Positions 48,046 through 56,094 of a DNA stretch of 64,000 nt are shown one piece after another (the first letter of the stretch is position 1; every line of letters begins with the position of its first letter). The notes under the pieces are model-generated. The model saw only the letters and a list, made by a program, of their open reading frames with translations, searched no databases and was not told the origin of the DNA. The position numbers and the translations under genes were made by a program. Source of the stretch: an uncultured Ectothiorhodospiraceae bacterium (GTDB lineage Bacteria > Pseudomonadota > Gammaproteobacteria > XJ16 > Halofilaceae). Location: contig CAJXKK010000005.1 in assembly GCA_913055615.1 (NCBI GenBank), positions 55,207-119,206 of the forward strand, in the 5' to 3' direction.

Positions 48046-49731
48046 TCAGCCTCCACCCCCTCCGCGCATGACACCGCCGGCGGCCGGCCGGCCGCTGCCG
48101 TGGGCGAAGGCGTGGGCGAGTTCTTCCGGCGGCTCGAGGCCGACGGCGGTATAGAGGCCGGCGAGCTGACGCCGGTAGAGGGCGTCGAAGGACGCGACCG
48201 ACTCTTGGGGGTTGTATTCGCCCGGCCACCAGAACCAGTCCGAGCCCTCGCAGACGGCGAGCCGGCGCTCCAGGTCCTGCGTGCGCTCGGCACCGTCGGC
48301 CAGGGCGGCGTCGAGCGCCGCGCGCGCGTGCAGCAGCAGCTCCCAGGCGCTGTTCTTCTGCGGATCGCCGATCCAGGTGTTGAAGTCGCCATGGACCCAG
48401 GAGCCCGCCACCACGTGATCCAGTGCCGGCATGTCATCCCCCTGCCCATCCAGGCAATCGCTGAACGTGCACAGGTGCAGCCGCGGATGCTCGTCCAGCA
48501 TGCGATACAGGGCCTCAAGGAAGTACCAGCCATTTACAGGGTAGTACTCCCACGCGTTCTCGCCATCGAGGATGATCGAGACGACGCGGCCGGGTTCGGC
48601 GTCCGGATCATCGGCGATGGCCTCGAGATGCGCCACGAAATCGGCGGCGGCATCGTCAGCGTGCCAGTCCTGATAGACGAAGCCGATACGGTCGGAGAGC
48701 GCGTCGTCGCGGAAGAACGTTGGCAGCCCGCGCTCCCCGGTCCGGTACGGTCGGTGGCAGGCGTCGCCCGTCGGCTCATCGTCACCCAGGCTGTGGCGCA
48801 GGACCTGCTGCCCCGTTGCCGCCCAGGCAAAGCCGGCGTCGGCGATCGCGTCGAGTGCCGCGTCGGAGACCGCGCCCTCCGACGGCCAGCAGCCGGCGGG
48901 TGGCTGACCGAACCGCTCGGCGTGTGTCTCCTGCGCGCGCGCCAGATGCCAGCGGGCGCGCTCCGCTCCGTCGGGGTAACCGCCGTCAGCCGGGAGGGCC
49001 GTGTCGGGCCGCGCCTCCTGGGCGCTCTCGAAATCGATGAGCAAGGGCAGGATCGGGTGCGCGTAGGGATTACAGGCCAGCTCTACCCGCCCGCTTTGCG
49101 CGAGGGCACGCCAGCGCGGCACGATACCCGCCAGCGTATCGCGCACGACTTCCAGCAGTTCGCGGCGGTCGGCCCCCGCGAGCCCATCGGTACATTCACG
49201 CAGGCGGGCGGCACGTGGATCGCTGTCGACCACGCTCTCGCCCAGCCAGGCCAGCAGATACCAGGCGACGAGGTCGGCAAGAAAGCCCCCCGTCAGCCAG
49301 GCCTCGGCGCCCGGGCGTTCGACCACGGCGCGCGCCAGCGCGCTCAGGCGCGCGAGCGGCGGATGACGCGAGACCATGTGAATGGGATGGGCGCGCAGAC
49401 AGGCCTGCAGCAGGGCCTGCTTTCCGTGCCGGCCCTCGGGGGCCCCGTCCGGGCACAGCGCCGCGAGCAGTGGATCGGCCGGCGGCGGGCCGCCGTCGAG
49501 ATGCGCGTCCAGCTGATCCACCAGCGCCCCGAGCTGATCCAGTACCAGCGGCGAGAAGTTGACCACACCCGCCGCCCCGGGAAGCCGCTCCAGATGCGCC
49601 GCCATGTCTGTGTAGTCCTTGAGGGCGTGCAGCAGCAGCCACGGTTCGACGAACGTGCCGTCACGTGGATCACGGTACTCGGGCTGATGCATGTGCCAGC
49701 ACAGCACCACGCGCAGGGTGTCATCGCTCAT
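48046..49731 (-). CDS. GH57 family glycoside hydrolase (amylase/amylopullulanase-like)
   Basis: Protein of 561 residues. GH57 motifs are VLCWHMHQPEYRD at the N-terminus, HPILPLL near residue 230, GCWPSEGAVSD near 284 with the likely nucleophile Glu, and ILDGENAWEYYP near 390 with the likely acid/base Asp. In this glycogen cluster no glgX or pullulanase is seen, so it may debranch or trim glycogen. The Gly-rich C-terminus is unusual. Placed between malQ and glgC on the same strand as both. Confidence 0.88.
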   Translation of the reverse strand: MSDDTLRVVLCWHMHQPEYRDPRDGTFVEPWLLLHALKDYTDMAAHLERLPGAAGVVNFSPLVLDQLGALVDQLDAHLDGGPPPADPLLAALCPDGAPEGRHGKQALLQACLRAHPIHMVSRHPPLARLSALARAVVERPGAEAWLTGGFLADLVAWYLLAWLGESVVDSDPRAARLRECTDGLAGADRRELLEVVRDTLAGIVPRWRALAQSGRVELACNPYAHPILPLLIDFESAQEARPDTALPADGGYPDGAERARWHLARAQETHAERFGQPPAGCWPSEGAVSDAALDAIADAGFAWAATGQQVLRHSLGDDEPTGDACHRPYRTGERGLPTFFRDDALSDRIGFVYQDWHADDAAADFVAHLEAIADDPDAEPGRVVSIILDGENAWEYYPVNGWYFLEALYRMLDEHPRLHLCTFSDCLDGQGDDMPALDHVVAGSWVHGDFNTWIGDPQKNSAWELLLHARAALDAALADGAERTQDLERRLAVCEGSDWFWWPGEYNPQESVASFDALYRRQLAGLYTAVGLEPPEELAHAFAHGSGRPAAGGVMRGGGGG

Positions 49732-49764
49732 GGGCTCGGGGGTCTTATCCGGTGGGTTTGCGTA

Positions 49765-51066
49765 TCACGCGTGGCGCGGGCGCTGACGCCGATCCTGGCC
49801 GAGGTGCTCGCGCGTCACCAGGACCACGCCGCCACGGCTGACATCGAAGCGCTCGGCATCGGCCGCGGGATCCTCGCCGATGACCGTGCCGTCGTCGATC
49901 CGGCAATTGGCGTCGATGATCGCGCGCCGGATGCGGCAGTCGCGACTGATGCGTACATTGGGCAGTGCGAGAGTGTCTGCGATCGTCGTGCGCTCGCCGA
50001 CCCATACGTTGCTGAACAGCAGCGAGTGGTGGACCCTGGCACCGGCGACGATACAGCCCCCAGAGACCATCGAGTCGATCGCCATACCACGACGGCCGGC
50101 CTCATCGAACACGAATTTGGCGGGCGGCCACTGTTCCTGGTACGTCCAGATCGGCCATTGTTGGTCATAGAGATTCAGTTCGGGCGTCACGCCGATGAGC
50201 TCGAGGTTGGCCGACCAGTACGAATCGATATCGCCCACATCGCGCCAGTACCCCGGCCTGTCATCGCCCGGATCACGAAACGGGAAACCGTAGACCGCAC
50301 AGCCCTCGGCGACCGCGCCAGGCAGGATATCCCGGCCGAAATCGTGGGCCGAGGTCTCATCGAGCGCATCGCCCCGCAGGCGATCAAGCAGCCATTCCGT
50401 GCGGAAGATGTAGATCCCCATCGATGCCAGCGCCATATCGGGCTGCCCCGGCATGGGCGGCGGGTCGGCCGGCTTCTCCACGAAGGCGTTGACGCGGCCT
50501 GTGTCACTGACATCGAGCACGCCGAACCCGGTCGCCTGCCCGCGAGGCACCGGCATGCAGCCGACCGTGACGTCGGACTCGTGCTCGACGTGGAAGCCGA
50601 GCATGGTGCCGTAGTCCATCTTGTAGACATGATCGCCGCCGAGAACGAGCACGTATTCCGGCTCGTGCATCTCGACGATATCGGCGTTCTGGTAGACGGC
50701 ATCCGCGGTCCCCTGGTACCAGATCTCCCCGACCCGCTGCTGCGCCGGCAGCAGTTCGACGAACTCGCCGAACTCGCCGCGGAAGGAACCCCAGCCGTGC
50801 TGTATGTGCTGGATCAGTTCATGGGCCATGTACTGGGTCAGTACGCCGATCTGGCGGATACCCGAGTTCACGCAGTTCGACAGGGCGAAGTCGATGATCC
50901 GGAATTTGCCCCCGAACGGCACCGCGGGCTTCACCCGATCGGTCGTCAGACCGCCCAGCCGGGTGCCCCGCCCACCGGCCAACACCAGTGCCAGCGTCTC
51001 CCGCGTGATACGGCTGACAAAACGCTCCGGCTTGCGCGGCCACATACTCCCTCCGGGCGACGGCAT
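49765..51066 (-). CDS. glgC: Glucose-1-phosphate adenylyltransferase
   Basis: ADP-glucose pyrophosphorylase of 433 residues, first step of glycogen synthesis. The nucleotide motif is LVLAGGRGTRLGGLTTDRVK near residue 25, FGGKFRIIDFALSNC follows, DHVYKMDY near 150 is the catalytic Asp region, and FVEKPADPP near 205 is the glucose-1-P site. The C-terminal half has the left-handed beta-helix repeats. The start ATG at 51066 has GGAG seven bases upstream; an ATG at 51045 is also possible. Confidence 0.95.
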   Translation of the reverse strand: MPSPGGSMWPRKPERFVSRITRETLALVLAGGRGTRLGGLTTDRVKPAVPFGGKFRIIDFALSNCVNSGIRQIGVLTQYMAHELIQHIQHGWGSFRGEFGEFVELLPAQQRVGEIWYQGTADAVYQNADIVEMHEPEYVLVLGGDHVYKMDYGTMLGFHVEHESDVTVGCMPVPRGQATGFGVLDVSDTGRVNAFVEKPADPPPMPGQPDMALASMGIYIFRTEWLLDRLRGDALDETSAHDFGRDILPGAVAEGCAVYGFPFRDPGDDRPGYWRDVGDIDSYWSANLELIGVTPELNLYDQQWPIWTYQEQWPPAKFVFDEAGRRGMAIDSMVSGGCIVAGARVHHSLLFSNVWVGERTTIADTLALPNVRISRDCRIRRAIIDANCRIDDGTVIGEDPAADAERFDVSRGGVVLVTREHLGQDRRQRPRHA

Positions 51067-51129
51067 TCTCCCACTCCAAGCATAGCTGACAGGGCGGGTG
51101 ACGCCTATCGGACGCAGAAAAATCGTTTT

Positions 51130-51273
51130 CTCGCGGAGGCGCGGAGTACGCCGAGAAAACAATAACTCACCCTGCGTCATTGCGGTACGCGGCCCCATAG
51201 ACAGTGATCCCGGCCTCAACCAGAACACTATTCTTTCTTCGCTTTACTGCGCGTACTCCGCGCCTCTGCGAGA
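51130..51273. repeat. Inverted-repeat element, CGCAGAGGCGCGGAG family
   Basis: The left arm TCTCGCGGAGGCGCGGAGTA (from 51130) and its inverse ending at 51273 enclose about 100 bases with no gene. It lies in the divergent glgC/glgB gap (51067-51392) and may affect both promoters. Confidence 0.7.
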
Positions 51274-51392
51274 GGCAGGTTTTCCCAGCATAAGGATCCC
51301 CTCCACGTTTCCATTGACCCCGAGCGTTTCACAAGCGCGCCGCACGCACTATGCTGTTGCGCAGCCGGTAATGGATCGGCCAGGGAGTACAT

Positions 51393-53549
51393 TTGAGCGA
51401 CCCGCTGGAACAGATCGCCGACGGTCGCCATCCGCGGCCACAGGACATCCTCGGACGCCAGGCAGCGGACGGCCGCGAGCGCATCCGTGCATGGCGCCCG
51501 GATGCCATCGCGGCGCGGTTCGTGCCGGATGGTCCCGCGCTGCAGCCGACCCGGGTCGCGGGCGTCTTCGAATGGACCGGCGCGAGCGCCATCGTGCGCC
51601 AGCCCTGGGCGATCGAGTGGCGCTTCGCCGACGGCGCCACCCATACGGCGATCGACTTCGCCGCCTTCGCGCCGGAACTCGACGCGGGTGAACGCACCGC
51701 CTTCCACTCCGGCGAGCACACCAGCGCGTGGCGCATGCTCGGCGCCCATGCGCGCCACCGGGAAGGGACCGACGGCATCCGTTTTGCGCTCTGGGCGCCG
51801 AACGCGCAGCGGGTCAGCGTGGTCGGCGAGTTCAACGCCTGGGACGGCCGCCGCCATCCGCTGACCCGTCACAAAGAGGGCATCTGGGAGGCCTTCATCC
51901 CCGAGGCCGGCATCGGCGATCTGTACAAGTTCGAACTGCTCGACGCCTCCGGGGTCCTGCGGACCAAATCCGACCCCTTCGCCCGCTCGACCCAGACACG
52001 CCCCGAAACGGCCTCACGGATCACGCCGGAAACGGTCTACCCCTGGGCCGACAGTCACTGGATGGAGGCACGGCCCGACTGGCGTGAAGGCCCGATGTCG
52101 GTCTACGAGGTCCATCTCGGATCCTGGCTGCGCGATGCCGACGGCGGCTTCCTCGGCTACCGTGACATCGGGGCGCGGCTGGCGACCTACGTCGGCGCAC
52201 TCGGGTTTACCCATATCGAACTGCTGCCGGTGATGGAACACCCATTTGACGGATCCTGGGGCTATCAGTGCACCGGCTGGTACGCGCCGACCCGCCGCTT
52301 CGGCTCGCCCGACGATTTCCGCGCCTTCGTCGATACGCTGCACCGCCACGGCATCGGGGTGATCCTCGACTGGATCCCCGGCCATTTCCCGCGCGATGAG
52401 CACGGCCTCGCCTGGTTCGACGGCACCGCCCTCTACGAACCGGCCGACCCGCAACGCGCGAGCATGCCCGACTGGGGCACCCTCGCGTTCGATCTCGGCC
52501 GGCCAGAGGTGCGCAGCTTTCTCATCTCCAGCGCGCTCTACTGGCTGCACGAATTCCACATCGACGGGCTGCGCGTGGACGCCGTCGCCTCGATCCTCTA
52601 TCTCGATTACGGCCGCGCCGCGGGCGAGTGGACCCCGAACCACCACGGGGGGCGCGAGAGCCTGGAGGCTGTCGATTTCCTCCAGCAGCTCAACGTCGCC
52701 ACCCACGGCGAATGCCCCGACAGCTTCACCATCGCCGAGGAGTCCACCTCGTGGCCAGGCGTGACGCGGCCCACGGAAGTCGGCGGCCTCGGCTTCTCCA
52801 TGAAATGGAACATGGGATGGATGCACGATTCCCTGACCTACATGCGCCACGACCCGATCCATCGCCGCTTCCACCATGAACACCTGACCTTCGGGCTCGT
52901 CTATGCCTTCAGCGAGAATTACGTGCTGCCGCTGTCGCATGACGAAGTCGTACACGAGAAGGGATCGCTGCTCGGCAAGATGCCCGGCGATGCCTGGCAG
53001 CGGCGCGCCAACCTGCGGCTGCTGCTTTTGTGGCAGTTCACGTACCCCGGCCACAAACTGCTGTTCATGGGCGACGAGTTCGGCCAGCCGAGCGAGTGGG
53101 ATCACGACGGAGCGCTCGACTGGGGCTGCCTGCAGCACCCCGGCCATACGGGTATCCTGCGACTGACCGCCGATCTCGCGCGGCTGTACCGGGACACGCC
53201 CGCGCTGCACGCGCGCGATTTCCACCCGGACGGTTTCGCCTGGATCGACTGCGATGACGCCGAACACTCGACCCTGGTCTTCCGGCGCCTGGACACCCAC
53301 GGCGAGGTGGTCATCGCGCTCAACTTCACCCCGGTGGTCCTCAGCGGGTTCCTGATCGGCCTGCCGGCGGCCGGCGCCTGGCGGGAGTGCATGAACACGG
53401 ACAGCGGGTACTACGGCGGCAGCGGCCAGGGTAACCTCGGGCGCGTCGAGGCTGCGATCGGCGCCCATCAAGGGCAGCCCGCATCGGCGACCATCACCCT
53501 GCCGCCGCTGGGCGGCGTCATCCTCGAGCGCGAGTCCGACGATGCCTGA
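51393..53549 (+). CDS. glgB: 1,4-alpha-glucan branching enzyme (GH13)
   Basis: Branching enzyme of 718 residues. It has an N-terminal beta domain, a CBM48 domain with FALWAPNAQRVSVVGEFNAW near residue 131, then the catalytic barrel with ELLPVMEHPFDGSWGYQ near 277, GLRVDAVASILY near 393 (nucleophile Asp), AEESTSWPGV near 448 (acid Glu) and LPLSHDEVVHEKGSLL near 515. The start is TTG at 51393 with CAGGGAG five bases upstream. Its end overlaps glgA by 8 bases. Confidence 0.96.
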   Translation: MSDPLEQIADGRHPRPQDILGRQAADGRERIRAWRPDAIAARFVPDGPALQPTRVAGVFEWTGASAIVRQPWAIEWRFADGATHTAIDFAAFAPELDAGERTAFHSGEHTSAWRMLGAHARHREGTDGIRFALWAPNAQRVSVVGEFNAWDGRRHPLTRHKEGIWEAFIPEAGIGDLYKFELLDASGVLRTKSDPFARSTQTRPETASRITPETVYPWADSHWMEARPDWREGPMSVYEVHLGSWLRDADGGFLGYRDIGARLATYVGALGFTHIELLPVMEHPFDGSWGYQCTGWYAPTRRFGSPDDFRAFVDTLHRHGIGVILDWIPGHFPRDEHGLAWFDGTALYEPADPQRASMPDWGTLAFDLGRPEVRSFLISSALYWLHEFHIDGLRVDAVASILYLDYGRAAGEWTPNHHGGRESLEAVDFLQQLNVATHGECPDSFTIAEESTSWPGVTRPTEVGGLGFSMKWNMGWMHDSLTYMRHDPIHRRFHHEHLTFGLVYAFSENYVLPLSHDEVVHEKGSLLGKMPGDAWQRRANLRLLLLWQFTYPGHKLLFMGDEFGQPSEWDHDGALDWGCLQHPGHTGILRLTADLARLYRDTPALHARDFHPDGFAWIDCDDAEHSTLVFRRLDTHGEVVIALNFTPVVLSGFLIGLPAAGAWRECMNTDSGYYGGSGQGNLGRVEAAIGAHQGQPASATITLPPLGGVILERESDDA

Positions 53550-55017
53550 CAACCATCGCGTGCTGCATGTGGCCGCGGAAGTCCAGCCACTGATCAAGAC
53601 CGGGGGCCTGGCCGACGTGGCCGGCGCCCTGCCCGATGCGCTGCACACCCTCGGTGAAGACGTCCGCATCCTCGTGCCCGGCTATGGCGGGGCGATCGAG
53701 CGCGCCCGTGCGACCGCCCGCCTGCACGCCATTGCCGAGTGGCCCGACACCCGCCTGCTCGAGACGCAACTGCCCGGGGGCTGCCGCATCTGGCTCTACG
53801 AGACGGCCGCGTTCAGGCGCCGCGCCGGCCATCCCTACGAGGACCCGGAAGGCGCACCCTGGCCGGACAACGCGGAACGCTTCGACGAATTCGCCCGCTT
53901 GGCCACGGCGGTCGCCGACGACGCCCTCGGGCTCGAGTGGCGCCCCGACATCGTGCACGCGCACGACTGGCACACCGGCCTCGTTCCGGTGCACATGCAG
54001 CTCGCGCGCGTGCCCGCGGCGACCGTGTTCACCATCCACAACCTGGCCTATCAGGGCCTGTTCGCCCTCACCACGCGGCAAACGCTCGGCCTGCCCGGCT
54101 GGCTGGACCACTGGGAGGCGCTCGAGTTCGACCGCCACATGTCGTTCATCAAAGGCGGCATCGGCTTCGCCGACCGGGTCACCACCGTAAGCGAGACCTA
54201 CGCGCGGGAGATCACGACCCCCGAAGTCGGAGCCGGACTCGAGGGCCTGCTGGCCTGGCGCGGCTCCGATCTGGTCGGTATCGCGAACGGCATCGACACC
54301 CGGCGCTGGAACCCGGCCCGGGATCCCGCGTTGCCCGCGGCATACGACGCGGACCAGCCGGAGGGAAAGCGCGAGGCACGCAGCGCGCTGTTGCGCGAGA
54401 CCGGCCTGCAGGCCGAGGAGACGATGCCGGTCATCGCCTACATCGGCCGACTCGCCGAACAGAAGGGTGTGGATCTGCTCGTCGAGGCGCTGGCGCGCAT
54501 CATCGCCCAGCCCGCCGTCGTGGTCGTCCTCGGCAGCGGCGACCCGGTGCTGCGGGACGCGCTCAGGCGCGCCGGCAAGGCGCGGCCCGATCGCGTGTAC
54601 GCGCGGTTCGATTTCGACGAGGCGTTCGCGCACCGCATTTACGGGGGCGCCGACATGCTCCTCATGCCCTCACGCTTCGAGCCCTGCGGGCTGTCCCAGC
54701 TCAACGCCATGCGCTACGGCACCATCCCGATCGTGCGCCGGACCGGCGGCCTCGCCGAAACGGTCGTGGACACGGACGACGCGACCCTGGCCGACGGCAG
54801 CGCAACCGGTTTCCAGTTCGATGGCGACGACGCGGACGCCCTCGGGGAGACCGTCCAACGCGCCTGCGACCACTTCGCCCAACTGGAGACCTGGCGCGCC
54901 CTCATCGATCACGCCATGCGCCGGGATTCCAGCTGGGTGCGCAGCGCAAAGGCCTACCGCACCCTCTACCACGACGCCTTCGACGCCCGGCAGCGCTACC
55001 TCCCACCGCACCTGTAG
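53542..55017 (+). CDS. glgA: Glycogen synthase (GT5)
   Basis: ADP-glucose-dependent glycogen synthase of 491 residues. The substrate loop KTGGLADVAGALP is near residue 19, VHAHDWHTGLVPVHM near 139, FTIHNLAYQGLF near 160, YIGRLAEQKGVDLL near 299 and PSRFEPCGLSQLNAMRYG near 375. Translationally coupled to glgB. With glgC it completes the synthesis branch. Confidence 0.97.
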   Translation: MPDNHRVLHVAAEVQPLIKTGGLADVAGALPDALHTLGEDVRILVPGYGGAIERARATARLHAIAEWPDTRLLETQLPGGCRIWLYETAAFRRRAGHPYEDPEGAPWPDNAERFDEFARLATAVADDALGLEWRPDIVHAHDWHTGLVPVHMQLARVPAATVFTIHNLAYQGLFALTTRQTLGLPGWLDHWEALEFDRHMSFIKGGIGFADRVTTVSETYAREITTPEVGAGLEGLLAWRGSDLVGIANGIDTRRWNPARDPALPAAYDADQPEGKREARSALLRETGLQAEETMPVIAYIGRLAEQKGVDLLVEALARIIAQPAVVVVLGSGDPVLRDALRRAGKARPDRVYARFDFDEAFAHRIYGGADMLLMPSRFEPCGLSQLNAMRYGTIPIVRRTGGLAETVVDTDDATLADGSATGFQFDGDDADALGETVQRACDHFAQLETWRALIDHAMRRDSSWVRSAKAYRTLYHDAFDARQRYLPPHL

Positions 55018-55037
55018 GAGCGATCTTGCTCGCGAAT
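55014..55037. repeat. REP-like unit, TGTAGGAGCG family
   Basis: TGTAGGAGCGATCTTGCTCG followed by CGAA overlaps the glgA stop region. It is related to the paired arms at 16951-17111. Confidence 0.55.
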
Positions 55038-55086
55038 CCCGGGCTTTCCCCGACCGGGCCCAGCCGGTCGGGGCGCGGCGGCGGCT

Positions 55087-55506
55087 TCACAGCCGGTACG
55101 GGAGGTGTCCGCGGATCCCCTCGGGCTGCTCGCGGACGACGTCCTTGGCGTAACTGGCCACGACGCAATTGGCCGTGGGTGGATCCATCACGTGGCGCAG
55201 CGCCCCCAGGAAATTCGGCGCCGCCAGCACGTACAGGCGGGCGAATTCGCCACCGGCGCGCGCCTTGCGGAGCACATCGGCGATCTGCTTGGCGAAGCGG
55301 TTGGCGTAATGGGCCTTGGTGCCGGTATCGCCGCCCATGGCGTAGTGGCCGCCGCGGCCGGGGGCATCGGTCTCGAGATCCTGCTCGCGCAGGCGGTCGG
55401 CGGGATTGACGTAATCGGAATGCTCAGCCAGCGGGCCCCGCGGGCGATCCACCTTGAACAGGCGGGCACGGGCGCTGTCAGCCACGAGAATCCAGGTCGG
55501 TTCCAT
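55087..55506 (-). CDS. Host attachment family protein
   Basis: Protein of 139 residues of the family named after a Rhizobium protein required for attachment to host cells. Typical segments are WILVADSARARLF at the N-terminus, FAKQIADVLRKARAGGEF in the middle and LYVLAAPNFLGALR near residue 95, with a fold related to eRF1 domain 1-like (baeRF) proteins. Actual function is unknown. It is convergent with glgA and is the last gene before the tRNA-linked island. Confidence 0.85.
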   Translation of the reverse strand: MEPTWILVADSARARLFKVDRPRGPLAEHSDYVNPADRLREQDLETDAPGRGGHYAMGGDTGTKAHYANRFAKQIADVLRKARAGGEFARLYVLAAPNFLGALRHVMDPPTANCVVASYAKDVVREQPEGIRGHLPYRL

Positions 55507-55651
55507 CGCAGCCCTCCACAGAGGATTGGTGGCGCGTCCCGGCGCCGGGGAATGGCGTCCTCCCCGGAGTGTAGGCAGCCATCCCCGCTCCCTCTACGCC
55601 ATCCGGCGCCCATCCGACCGGCGGTAGCAACCAATCGTCCGCGCGCAACCC

Positions 55652-55681
55652 GTGACGCCGGCCCACCGCCGCCGCTATAGT
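55652..55681 (+). promoter_or_regulatory. Candidate promoter of tRNA-Met
   Basis: GTGACG (55652-55657) and TATAGT (55676-55681) are 18 bases apart. The predicted start falls at about 55688, the base of a 31-bp hairpin, so the precursor RNA would begin with that hairpin. Confidence 0.5.
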
Positions 55682-55684
55682 ACG

Positions 55685-55751
55685 CGGTGCCTGCCCGGGC
55701 GCTTGGCGCCGCCGCGACACGCGGCGGCGCCAAGCGCCCGGGCAGGCACCG
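55685..55751. repeat. Perfect 31-bp inverted repeat with 5-base loop
   Basis: The arms 55685-55715 and 55721-55751 are exact inverses (starting CGGTGCCTGCCCGGGCGCTT) around the loop GACAC. There is no T-run. It is 28 bases upstream of tRNA-Met. This is the strongest hairpin in the window. Confidence 0.9.
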
Positions 55752-55779
55752 GGGCCGCAGGGCCCGATCGACCCCCGCC

Positions 55780-55855
55780 GGGCCCGTAGCTCAGTGGTTA
55801 GAGCAGGGAACTCATAATTCCTTGGTCGCTGGTTCGAATCCAGCCGGGCCTACCA
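55780..55855 (+). tRNA. tRNA-Met (elongator, anticodon CAT)
   Basis: A 76-base cloverleaf with encoded CCA. The D arm is GCTCAGTGGTTAGAGC, the anticodon loop ACTCATAAT gives CAT, and the T arm is GCTGGTTCGAATCCAGC. The acceptor has a G-U at its first pair. It marks the left boundary of the low-GC island. tRNA-Ile2 (lysidine-modified CAU) is less likely from the body sequence. Confidence 0.9.
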
Positions 55856-56094
55856 TTAATCAACAAGTTACGACGGCATACATATCGCTGCTCAAGCAAT
55901 GTAGACAGCGTGTAGACGCTACGAGGCACAACGCTTCGCCGCAGCGCCTCGACATCGTCGTACACGATCCGCTACCGACTTTCATGAAGCCACGGTTTGT
56001 GGGCATAGTGCGGTAGCGGAGCACCGACCACCAAGGTTGTGGCCTAAATGATGTAATCCGCGATGCCTTGCTCGTCAGCAAAGGAGCTATCAGA

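Noticed and set aside
55856-56094. Truncated integrase next to tRNA-Met.
   Set aside because: No frame in either strand shows tyrosine-integrase motifs; the stretch was left as non-coding.
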